The notes under the pieces are model-generated. The model saw only the letters and a program-made list of their open reading frames with translations. It was not told where the DNA came from and searched no databases. 19,637 bases of DNA from Conidiobolus incongruus B7586 (lineage: Eukaryota > Entomophthoromycota > Entomophthoromycetes > Entomophthorales > Conidiobolaceae). Shown one piece after another: positions 1 to 10,330 of the stretch. The stretch covers positions 1 through 19,637 of the forward strand of contig JNEM01013312.1 of assembly GCA_000697335.1 (NCBI GenBank), in the 5' to 3' direction. Position 1 is the stretch's first letter. Each line of letters starts with the position of its first letter. The translations under genes and the position numbers were made by a program.

Positions 1-3000
1 ATTAAAATCAAAAGATTTAAAATAATTAGAAAAATTAAATTAATGAAATAATTATAAAATAATAAGAAAATATTTATTACTAAATAATATAATTATTTAT
101 ATTTATTTTAATTATTATTAATTTAAAGGTTTAATAAAAAATAGAATTATTTTGCATTATTTATAATAAAAAAATTAAAAATACTAAAATTATTATCATT
201 TAATAAGATTTAAAATAAAATAATAATTTTGACAAAAATATACATAATTGATATAAATATGTATATATATATATATCCTAAACCCTATTGAATTTATTGA
301 AATCATTATTTTTGAATAATTTTTAATAAATATGAAAATTATTATAGTTCTGAACTTAAATTATAATATATCAATAATATTATATTTATAATTGATTCAT
401 AATTTAGGTACTTAATTCAATTTAAATATTAAAAAATTTTATATAAATTTATTCAAAGTTAAAATTTTTATGCATAATAAAATATTTATGTAAACTAATT
501 TTTATTGATGATATAATTTGGATTATTATGAGTTGAATATTTTGAATGAGAATCAAATGACTATTTTTTTTTTTGAAAAATTGATTATAAATATTAAGTT
601 AATAGCTTATAAATGGGGTTGAATATTTAATATTATCATATATTTTATATTTAAATTACTTATTAATTTCAAATTAATCCGTATATTTTTAATGTTTAAA
701 ATTAAGGAATGATTTAAATTTTTGACTATTGAATTCAATAACAAATATACCAAAATAAAGGATTCTTAGTAAAATATTACTTTTTTTTGAAAGGGACCAA
801 ATTATCATTTATATTTAATTTTTAAATATTGATTCATTTTAATTAATAGTATATAATAATACAAGATAAAATATAAATATTTTCTAATGAAATAATTTAG
901 TTTTATATATCTATTATATATTTATCGAACGCTAATTATCATTATTGTTCTAACATTGAATTTCAATATATTTAATTGAACTGAATTTAGTACTTAATTA
1001 ATGAGAAAATTTTACTTACAATTACTTTTGTCAGTTGATAGAATTAATTCTTTATAAAACTTTATTCAAATTATTAATAGTATAATTAAATATATACAAC
1101 ACTCCAATACGTTAAGAGCGTTTATATAATGCTATTTATTGATTCCTTTCTACCTATACAATATTTATTTGAGTCTAAAACAAATTTAGAAATTAATGTA
1201 CTAAAATTTTGAACTCTGGTTTTACTGATAAGTAATAATATTTTAATAAATATACATTTTTTATATAATAATTAAAATATTACTCCTTAATAATATATCC
1301 ATATTTAATAATAAATATTTCAAATCTTATGATAATTTAATTTAGAAGAAAACAAGATAATTATAATTTGTAATATTATAAATAGTCTAATATTAATTTT
1401 ATTGAACAAGTTTCTATATTTGATTTTGATACCTAGTTAAATATTATATAATATTATAAAATTAATAACTAATAATATTATCGTTTTATAACCTGAATCA
1501 TCAGTAATATTTATAATTATATAAAACAATTTCATAATATTAAAGCGAGATAAAAATGAAAAATATTATTTAAAATTGACTTAGCTGATATTATATTGGA
1601 TATCTGTAATTAAATATTATATATATCTATTATATCCAAGCTAATTATTTACCTAAATGAATTATACTTTGATTTTTGTAAATTTAAATATAACTAATGT
1701 TAAATTATATAATACATTCTAACAATGTCAATTCTCAATGATACCAATATGATAAAAGTAGTTATCTGACAATTAGAGAGAATTTGAACATTGTTAAATA
1801 TGATTATTTTATAATTTGATACATATTCAATAATACATTTACTTTTATACAATTAATTATTTTCTAATTATTCAACTTAATTTTATCAGCCACCATTTAT
1901 TAAATTAGCGTTAAAAACTAAATAGATTCTTAAGTAGTGATAGGATAATATATCAATAATTAAGTTCATGATACAAATGATATGATATTTAATTTAGTAT
2001 CACCGAAATTTCCAAACAAGTTACTGTGGTCACATAAATTATATTAATCAGTTCGCGAGTTCATTATAAAGTTACAATCCTAGTACAAGTATTTTGTTTC
2101 CACTATATATACAAAGCTATCACTTTAGAAATCAACCTAGTAATTTTTAAAATGGTTATAATTTAACTTAAAAATAGTGAAATTAATTAATGGATAAAGC
2201 TATAAATATCCAATTCTTAATAAAGTTCCAATTAGCAATAGCTCCATTATGTTTCTCAAATCAATCAAATCCGATTTAGTAAAAAAGATATTTTAATTTA
2301 AAATGCCAAATTTTGTGCCAAAAATAAATTTCTCATAATTACTGTTAAAATAATAAAATAATTAAAATATATATATATATTTTGAAAATTTAATTTGATA
2401 GAAAATTAAATTAAAATTGTTAAGAATTTTGAGTGATTTTAAGAGATTTGAAATATTTTATATTATCTTTTTAAGATATTCGATATATATATAATATGAT
2501 ATAATTAACATCTTTGAAATTTTTTAATTGGAAAATTTTTGTATAATTTAATATATTGAATTATTAACTTATAATTTGAAATAAGCATTAATCCAATTAA
2601 ATATAATTTTATAAAATCTTTAAAATATTGAATTTATGAATAAATTATATAGCTTTCAATGAATCAGCTTGTATTAAATAAATTTATAAATTGGTTAATC
2701 CATCCATAATGTGATAATTAGACAATTTTTACTCCAGTGTTCCGATCTATTATTATAATTATGAAAATTTACCAGAGTTAAAAGTTGTGACATTGAAAAT
2801 TTCAAAAGCAGTATTGATCAACATTGGTATAATCATTTAAACATAATAAAATTGGCTAGTTAATAGAGAATCAAAAAATCACATGAATTATCTATGTATA
2901 TTTTCTAAGCAATGTTCTATATAATTTACTTTATCAGTTGATTCTATTGATGAATAATATTTTACAATAAGAAATTAATTTTGACTTTCAGAAGTTAAAA

Positions 3001-3569
3001 CAGTGTAAATTAAATCTAAGTTGTATAATAAGTATCTCAGTATTGATTCATACATTCTTATATCTTTTAAGCGATCTCTCAATAGTTCATTCAAATAAAA
3101 TCAATATAAACATAACTCATTTCAAATTTATTCAATTTTAATTATAATAAACTTGGTTAAATTATCAATTATTCATACTTTTGTTATATATCAACATTTT
3201 CACCAGTTCAAATTATTAAGTATTTAGCAAATAAAAATTACTTTATAGATATATGTATATTGAATGAATATTATATTTTAATGTTTTCAAAAATTATATC
3301 AAATATTATTGAAACAATATAGTTCAAAAACTATGGTAAAGATATTTGATCTTTTAAGAAGCTCTTTTTAGTTTAATTGGTGAAATTATTCTCTTGGCAT
3401 TAATATTATCAAAAAAATATGAGGTAAAAAGTTCAAACAATATTAAAAATTATCTGAGATTGAATAATATTACTCTGCATTTTTAATAATGGGAATTTTT
3501 TGCAATTAAAAATAAATAAACATTTGAATATATGATATATAAAAATAAATATATAAAATAAATTTAATA
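1..3569. other. Gene-free A+T-rich intergenic DNA
   Basis: No open frame of useful length and no recognisable protein similarity was found on either strand. The stretch is mostly A and T, with short simple repeats such as TA runs at 262-276 and 2367-2380 and a T run near 565-574. A weak tRNA-like patch lies near 3362-3440 and is treated as a finding, not as a gene. The composition matches the other flanks and contrasts sharply with the gene at 10331-15197. Confidence 0.7.
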
Positions 3570-3590
3570 GTTTCTTTTATTATTAATAAC
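3570..3590 (+). repeat. Left terminal inverted repeat of mariner copy 1
   Basis: It begins GTTTCTTTTATTA directly after a TA dinucleotide. It pairs with the right end in 11 of its outer 13 bases, and more loosely further in, where both arms end in TAAC. It overlaps the last codons of the transposase frame. Confidence 0.65.
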
Positions 3591-4596
3591 TTTTTGCTAT
3601 ACTTTTAGCAAACTTCTAACACCTAAAAAACAGTTCTTTTTATTAGACTGAAATTTGATGTTTCACAAACCAATTAAATTTTCCTGCAGAAATTTTCTTT
3701 CCTGCAAGCTGGTTTTTTAATTGCCTAAAGCAATTATAATCACATAGGTTATAATCAAGGGAATATACTAGATGTAGTAGTTCTTTCCAGTTATTTTTAA
3801 TTAGAAAGTTTTTTACAGCTTTAGATTTATGTATTTTACAATTATCATGTAAAATAATAGGTTTTCTCAAATTATATTGAGAACACTAATTAGAAATACT
3901 TTTATTTAAAAAAGCAATATATAGTTTACTATTAATTGATTTTCCTTCAGGAACTAAATAAGAATAGCATATACCATTATAATCCATTACAATAATTAAC
4001 ATTCACTTATTAACAAAGTGTTTATTTAAAGGGATTTGTGGAGGGGGTTGATTTAACTTAATCTAGCATCTTGATTTGTGTTTTGGTAAAAGATTATATA
4101 TAGGGATCTAAGATTCATCAATTACAATTATTCACTGTAAAAGTTTAGGTTTCTAGTAATATTTTAATAGGTTTTGTTTAGCAATAGCTACTCTAGCTTT
4201 TTTTTAAGCTTTAGTTAAATTATAAGGTACCTATTTTATATTTTTATTTATTAATTTTAGTTTAAACTTTAAAATATATAAAATACTTGTAAGACTAATA
4301 TTAAAGTGCTTAGATAATTCTCTAGCTGAAATAAAAAGGTGCTTTTCAATATATTTTTTCACTCTATTTACAATTAAAAGAGTAATAGTTGAAGTTGGTC
4401 TTTTAGATTTTAGCAGGTTTTGAATAGTTTCTCTCCTAGCTTTAAAGTAATTTACCCAGCAATAAATTGTTGATTTAAATAATGCTTCATTACTAAAAGC
4501 TGCTTGTAAATTTTAAATAATTTTAGAGGGTTTATGGTTAAGTTTTACTGATACTAAAATAAAAAACTTTTGATGATCACTATTTAGTTTAAACAT
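3583..4596 (-). pseudogene. Mariner transposase pseudogene, full-length frame with about 12 in-frame stops
   Basis: The frame runs 338 codons from the ATG at 4594-4596 to TAA at 3583-3585, close to the 345 residues of the known mariner Mos1. The N-terminal helix-turn-helix region has the family pattern (Trp47, then KRPTST near residues 65-70), followed by a second helical part (ISARELSKHFNIS) and the VPYNLT motif. The catalytic triad is Asp160 (VIDES), Asp251 (LHDN) and Asp286 (LCDY), with 34 residues between the last two, the DD34D signature; Mos1 has D156, D249 and D284. Stops fall at codons 28, 122, 131, 148, 155, 163, 178, 198, 237, 318, 319 and 327. Codon 122 stands where relatives have Trp (WVP), 131 where they have Gln and 163 where they have Trp. 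There is no net frameshift across the gene. It cannot make transposase. Confidence 0.87.
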
Positions 4597-4624
4597 GATT
4601 AAATTAAATAACCAATTTTAAAAA

Positions 4625-4647
4625 GTTAATTTTTTAATCAAAAAAAC
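4625..4647 (-). repeat. Right terminal inverted repeat of mariner copy 1
   Basis: Read on the minus strand it begins GTTTTTTTGATTA and is followed outside the element by TA. It lies 28 bases beyond the transposase start codon, so the 5' untranslated part of the transposase sits between start codon and repeat. Confidence 0.65.
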
Positions 4648-4649
4648 TA

Positions 4650-4673
4650 ATATATATATATATATATATATAT
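4650..4673. repeat. (AT)12 microsatellite beside the mariner
   Basis: An unbroken run of AT dinucleotides starts just outside the right terminal repeat of the mariner, at the TA target. Mariner elements insert at TA, so the element may have entered an existing TA run, or the run may have grown afterwards. Confidence 0.9.
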
Positions 4674-5081
4674 TAAAAATATATAATTTCCTATTAACTT
4701 TGTATATATTTATTTATTTCAAACTAATAATATGTTTGAAAAATTGGAAATTAAAAAATTTCCCATTATTTTAAATTCAAGGTAATATTATGTCAATATT
4801 ACAATTGGTATATTTTTATATATACTGAATCTAATAAGTTCAATTAATAATTTGTTTATAAAAAATTCACTACAATGAATCATTTATTATACAAATCTAA
4901 ATTTTCCAATTGCAAAAAATTGGTTGAGTTATTGATAGGAGATAAATATAGATTTTAATTATAAGCTATTCCATGAACTTCACTTAATAATTTTTAAATT
5001 ATTATGCATTTAAATTTCAAGTTTAGTAAATGAAAATTTTTCTGCATAATTAATCTTTTATAATTAAATTTTATTCAATTG

Positions 5082-5103
5082 TTAATTAATTAATTAATTA
5101 ATT
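5082..5103. repeat. (TTAA)n microsatellite
   Basis: Five and a half tandem copies of the palindromic tetramer TTAA, bounded by G on both sides. A simple repeat with no evident function. Confidence 0.85.
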
Positions 5104-5910
5104 GATGTAATTTGAGTTTCATTCATTTTAAAAGTGGTGTTTGAAATCAAATTTAATAACTATTTGAAAATCATATTAAGGACAAGATTATAATGTGTAA
5201 TACTTTCGAACTATATATATCATATTGATTAATAAATAACTGATTTATCATATTTTTAATTTTAATAAATTATTCATTAATATATTATATATTGATATGA
5301 ATAATTCATTTTTGAAAAGTCTATTTTAAAATGTAAATTCAAAATTAATTAATTTTATTATTTAAAAAATTATTAATATTAGTAAAATAATATAACTTTA
5401 ATTAGCAATAATCAATTAAATCTATTATATCATAAAGCTTAGTTAAAAAAATTTAATTCATCAACGGTATCTCATCAGTATATTCCACCTAATAGATATT
5501 TAAATTTAATTCGTTATATTATTCAATTAATATTCTCATATGCTTTTTATAATGAAATAATCTATTATAAAAATTTATCATTAATAATTTTATTAATTTT
5601 TTGTTATATTAATTCTAATATTACTAAATATAGATTTTAATAAAATTATAAAATATTTTTCTTTTCAATTTTGATTTGATATCTAGATATTATTGTGAAA
5701 AGAGAAAGAAAAGAATTTATAATAGAAATTTAAATTGTACTTTTGAAAAAAAAATGTATTGAATGATTGATAATAATTGATTTTAAATATATAATAATAA
5801 TTATATTCTATTTTTAATATATTATTATTATTTTTATTTCAATAATTATTACTTAATCTCCTTTTTTAAAAATTTTTTTTTCAAATTTTTATAATTTAAA
5901 AATTATTCAA

Positions 5911-5930
5911 ATATATATATATATATATAT
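5911..5930. repeat. (AT)10 microsatellite
   Basis: Twenty bases of unbroken AT repeat inside the most A+T-extreme block of the window. Confidence 0.9.
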
Positions 5931-8900
5931 TATTCATTAATATATTAATTAATTTTCTTTTATAATAAAATAGAAAAAAATTCTATTAACGTTTATTATC
6001 TCTTAACTTTAAAATCAATCATTTTTATACAAGCATTGTGCAATTGAATGGAAACTAAATACAGTCATTGGCCTTATATTGATTATTTATCTATACATAT
6101 AATCAAGTTAATAATACTCAAATAATATTTCTAATATTTGACAAAATTTATGATAAATCAGATATCAGGTTGAAATTAGTAATTTGAATTGCTGCAGGAT
6201 AAGAGAATACCTGATTTAAATGGAATCACGCATAATAATTTTACATTGTGTGACTCTAAATTATCTCATCAATACAGACTAATATTTAGTTTAGATTAAG
6301 TGGCTAAAATTGATATTTTAATATAAATATGATTATATTTGATTAATTTTATTATAAATTATAATTACTTTTTCGGAAAGAATTAAAGTTTCAAATTCAT
6401 AATATAATTTTTTTGTATAGTTAATATTAATATTGTATCACTTATAATATTTATTAAATACATTTTGAAATATCAAAAAAATATTGGCCAATTAGTTAAA
6501 AGGTTAATCTATTAATTGAGCTATATTTAGGGGTTAATGACATTAATAAAATATTTAAAAAACACTAAATATCATATGACTTGCAATACTTTTATAGAGG
6601 AGATCTGATTGTTTATTTTCTTAAATGATACTCAACAATATTATCATCTTTAATATATCTATTATTTGATTTTAGCTCAACAGTTATAAATAATTCATAT
6701 TGTTTTGTAAATAGCTTGAGAAAACGGTCGGATTAAGTAGATGTATTATCTTTCATTAATAATAAGATTGAAAATATTTTGAAGATGGTGATATTATTAA
6801 TTATAAACTTTCACTTGAATAATTTTATTTGTTGAAATAATTGAGGTTTTATTTCAAACCATTTAATTTTAATTAACCACATTATTATACATATTCAATA
6901 ATCTTAGTATTATTCATTCAAACTCTCAATGATGATATGAAAAAGAAAAATAATATAATCAGTATTGGGATATTAATTATTCAAAAACTTAGTTAAAAAA
7001 CAACTCAAATTATTTCTAGATAATCTTTTAAAACTAAAAATAATAAGATTATTAACTTTAAGATCATCTTGTTGGTTGGTTATTTAAATAGTGAAAAATT
7101 TTATTAATTAAAAAATATTCAAGAATTATATTGATATTATTCCCGTAATTTGTTTAAAGACTAAGATAAAAAGTATTATACCACAATGAAAGAATAAAGA
7201 AAAGGAAATATATTATTCAAGTATAGTTTAAACTTTTTCTTTAAAAAAAACTCAAACTGCATAATGGCGTAAAAATATGGATTTTTGATTATCAACCATT
7301 TTTACTACATTTGAAAAGAAAATTTCAATTTAAGTTTACATTCAAATGCTGTCTCATTAAAAGCAAGTTAATATATTCTATATAATATCAAAAATTATAA
7401 TGCATAACTCAATGATTATAATTAGAATGAATTGAAAACTCGACTTCATTTACATTCTAAAAAATGAATATAACTCTTGTATTTAGAATAATGAAAAATA
7501 TTCAAAAATATAATGGATACATTCTTCTAATATTAATAAATTTCTCAAAAAACATCTAATAGCTATAACTTTTATTATCGGTTATTTATTTATTCAAGGG
7601 ATATAAAAGCTCATAACTTAACAAATTTTAAGAACAATTATCATAAAAAAATCTTTTTTTTCTTTTTTAATTTAAAAGAATATAAAGTGGAAATTGTGAA
7701 AATTTATTTTAAGGTTTAAAATAAATAGGAATATATTCATTTGATAAAGTAATATAAAAATAGATAATTTTATAGCTAAAGATTTTTAATTTCATTTTAA
7801 AATTCATATTTAAATTGAATAAATTCCTATTATCAATATATACTTAAAATAACTTTTATATAATTGATTTTTATACTTTATAAATTCAATAATTTTGTTT
7901 TAGTTGAATAAATTTGATCAATATATATATAAGTATATATATAGCCTTTTCAAATTTTTAAAACTCCAAGTTGTAGCTGGGTATTCAGTTGAGATTTGTT
8001 TGGAATTGAAGATATAATATTAAAATCAATTAAAGTATAGGTAATTACTTTTGATCTTAAAGCCATTAAGGTTGATCTCTGATGAAATTGATAATTTTTA
8101 ACGAGTATTGATTAGAAATATTTTTTCAGTTTCATCATTTTCATAATATGATTTTAAGTTGAAAATTGGGCAATCTGAGTCTAACAGTAGAGTGGAATTG
8201 ATATTAACATGATCCAAATACTTGCTTAAAACTTTATCGACAACTATGTTTTCTTTAATTACCTTAAATATGTAATATATTAATGATTATCTAATTATAT
8301 ACAATTATAATCGATATTCATTAATTATTTATAAATAATTCTTATATACCTAGTTAATTTGATATCCTTTATTAGTAATCAGATAAATTTTAAGTATTTC
8401 ACAAGTATATATCTACTATGATTACTATGCTGATAAATTGAAAATTAAATTATCCTTCTGGAATTATATATTCCAAATGGGGAGTTTTATCTTTACTATA
8501 AGCAGATTTTATCTTAACTTATAATTTAGCAATTGTAATCAACGTAATTAGATATCGATTTGACTTTGAATAATTTCATGGATTTAACTATATAATTGGA
8601 CTATAAAAAGATGCATATATCAAACAATAAACGATATTAATATAATTTGAAAATATTTAAGTATTGGAATCATACTTTTGATTTGTCAAATTCATTGAAC
8701 ACATACATTATTATAATCACTTTAAATTTTACAGTTGAGTTATAATATTCTCTATTTCAATCTAAACCAACTATCTGATATTTAATCAAATAAATTTTTA
8801 ATAACTTGTGTTACAATTGTTGAACGGGTACATTATAACCTGGAAAACAAATTAAAATTCTGAGAATAGAAAATTTGTTTTGTGCTTATTAAATGTGAAT

Positions 8901-9078
8901 ATGTGAAAACGTGTAAACCTCTTTTCAATGATAAATAAATTAGTTTGAATTTATGATGATTGAGAAATGTAGTTTTAATATTAAATTATTAATGATACCT
9001 TTGACAACAAAATATGTATATACATATATTAATATCCTTAGATGAGTACTCTCAATTGAAATTTAACTTTGAACTAAT

Positions 9079-9125
9079 AAATTAATCCATAATAATAATA
9101 ATAATAATAATAATGGATTTAATTT
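9079..9125. repeat. (AAT)8 microsatellite flanked by an inverted repeat
   Basis: Eight AAT units at 9091-9114 are bordered by AAATTAATCCAT on the left (9079-9090) and ATGGATTTAATTT on the right (9113-9125). These are reverse complements except for one extra base, so the locus can fold into a hairpin of about 12 base pairs with the triplet run in the loop. Confidence 0.8.
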
Positions 9126-9884
9126 AACTGAATCTATAAATAAAATTTTACATTTTTATTTATTATAAATTCTATAATCAGATGGTTAAAGTTGAATTGG
9201 ATAAACGATGCAAATTTTGGTTCAAATTGACCAATTTGTCTATGTTAAATTTAACATTACATCACTAATTCCAGATTGACTCCGAAATTTCATTGAATTT
9301 TATGAAAATAAAAGTTCATTGATTAATAAATAATATATATAAGATAAATTTAATAAATATTAAATAAATTTTTTATTAAATCATATTCATATTTAAAAAT
9401 GGAGATAAATGTGAATTGTAATTATAATTTATGTCAAGTAAATTTGTTTAGTAGTATAATTAATATTGTTAATAATGAAATATGTTAATTAAAATTTAAT
9501 TAATTCGGGATTATGCATATTTGAAAATTCAAATTAAAGTATCAATGTTACATATTGAAATTTATTAATAATTTAAGTTTAAAAATTTTACTTATTAAAG
9601 TGAATTTTAATTTAATAAAATCCAAAGTTTTTCTTTTTAATATTGAATAAAAATATTCTAAATTTATTATTTATTGTTAGATATCAATCAAAAAAATATA
9701 GATATATAGTCCTAATGTTTAGAATATTTATGTGGTTAACTTTGATTGTGAAATATTTAATAAGGAGCGATAGTCAAAATTGGAAATATTTTTTAATTTT
9801 AAGTGGATTGAGATGATATAATAATTGCTGATTTATTTCTTTAAAATTAAAAGAATTACTCAGCTAATCATGATGGATTGTAAA

Positions 9885-10030
9885 TTGGGCCAAATTTGAA
9901 TTTACCATACTTGGCTATGATTGGATGATAGATTTATAGATTCTTTCTAACTAGAAAAAAAAATCAAATTGGGCCAAGTATGATTGGTCAGTAATCAATT
10001 TAATGGGCTCGATTAAGGAGCTTGGGCCAA
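9885..10030 (+). promoter_or_regulatory. Cluster of three TTGGGCCAA motifs upstream of the KDM5 gene
   Basis: The identical 9-mer TTGGGCCAA occurs at 9885-9893, 9969-9977 and 10022-10030. It is a near palindrome: TTGG and CCAA arms around a central G. The last copy runs into ATT, creating a CCAAT box, and an inverted CCAAT (ATTGG) lies at 9983-9987. I noticed no further copy of the 9-mer in the window. The cluster lies about 300-450 bases before the start codon, so it is a plausible upstream activating site for that gene. The binding factor is unknown. Confidence 0.45.
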
Positions 10031-10226
10031 TTTAATCTCAAGAAATTAGTAAGTAAAAATGCAAGAAAGTGATTATTGGACAGGATTTCACCCACACTTT
10101 CGACAAATAATAGCTATTTTGTCAAATTGGAAAACCTTTAAATCCATAGGACTTGACTCATTTTCCTTAATTTTCTACTTTTTTTTGTATTTTCATTTCT
10201 TGAACTACTCAGTTACATTCATTCAA

Positions 10227-10330
10227 TTTTATATATAACTGACTCTCTTTTTCCTCTTGTTTCCCTTTCTAATATTATTTTACTTGTATACCTCTTGTTA
10301 ATCTTTAAAACAAAATCCTATTAATTGAAT
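10227..10330 (+). promoter_or_regulatory. Probable core promoter and pyrimidine-rich leader of the KDM5 gene
   Basis: A TATA-like stretch (TTTTATATATAAC, 10227-10239) is followed by a pyrimidine-rich stretch from about 10240 to 10270 and a shorter T/C-rich stretch after it, an arrangement common before fungal transcription starts. The gene's start codon follows at 10331. The TATA call is weak because such strings are frequent in A+T-rich DNA; the pyrimidine stretch is the better signal. Confidence 0.35.

Larger units (their letters stand above)
3570..4647 (-). mobile_element. Mariner-family (Tc1/mariner, DD34D) DNA transposon, copy 1, inactive
   Basis: This is a cut-and-paste DNA transposon of 1078 bp. 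The outer ends are imperfect terminal inverted repeats: the left begins GTTTCTTTTATTA and the right, read inward on the other strand, begins GTTTTTTTGATTA (11 of 13 identical). Each end is bordered by TA (3568-3569 and 4648-4649), the target duplication expected of this superfamily. Between them lies one transposase frame on the minus strand that fills almost the whole element. The right end abuts a long AT microsatellite. Many in-frame stops show it is dead. A second, more decayed copy begins at 19068. The family call rests on the catalytic spacing and motifs of the transposase; the exact ends are an inference from repeat and TA placement. Confidence 0.85.
4674..9884. other. Gene-free A+T-rich intergenic DNA
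   Basis: About 5.2 kb without a gene I can support. Open frames are short and lack recognisable motifs. The block near 5850-6000 is almost pure A and T with long A and T runs. A perfect 10-base palindrome, ATTGGCCAAT, lies at 6483-6492. Interrupted TA runs occur at 7921-7943. No transposon ends or conserved protein motifs were recognised, although decayed elements could be hidden by composition. Confidence 0.65.

Noticed and set aside
278-290. CCTAAACCCTA, resembling a TTTAGGG-type telomere repeat
   Set aside because: Only about one and a half units are present and no array follows, so this is most likely chance.
3643-3870. Treating the 75-residue minus-strand frame as a separate small gene
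   Set aside because: It is the stop-free catalytic part of the mariner transposase frame (HDN to CDY motifs) and not an independent gene. Its nominal start is not an ATG.
3583-4596. Stop-codon reassignment as the reason for in-frame stops in the transposase
   Set aside because: TAA, TAG and TGA all occur inside the frame, while the long KDM5 exon uses none of them internally and ends with TAA. Decay explains this better.
5850-6000. A+T-extreme block as a replication origin or scaffold-attachment region
   Set aside because: Composition alone is not evidence in a genome where most intergenic DNA is similar; no specific origin motif can be singled out.
6483-6545. tRNA-like stretch after the ATTGGCCAAT palindrome
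   Set aside because: It has an A-box-like word (TAGTTAAAAGG), but no B box with the conserved TTC and no pairing acceptor stem.
1-9884. Mitochondrial or other organelle DNA, given the extreme A+T content
   Set aside because: No mitochondrial protein, rRNA or convincing tRNA gene is present, and the same molecule carries a spliced nuclear chromatin gene and a mariner.
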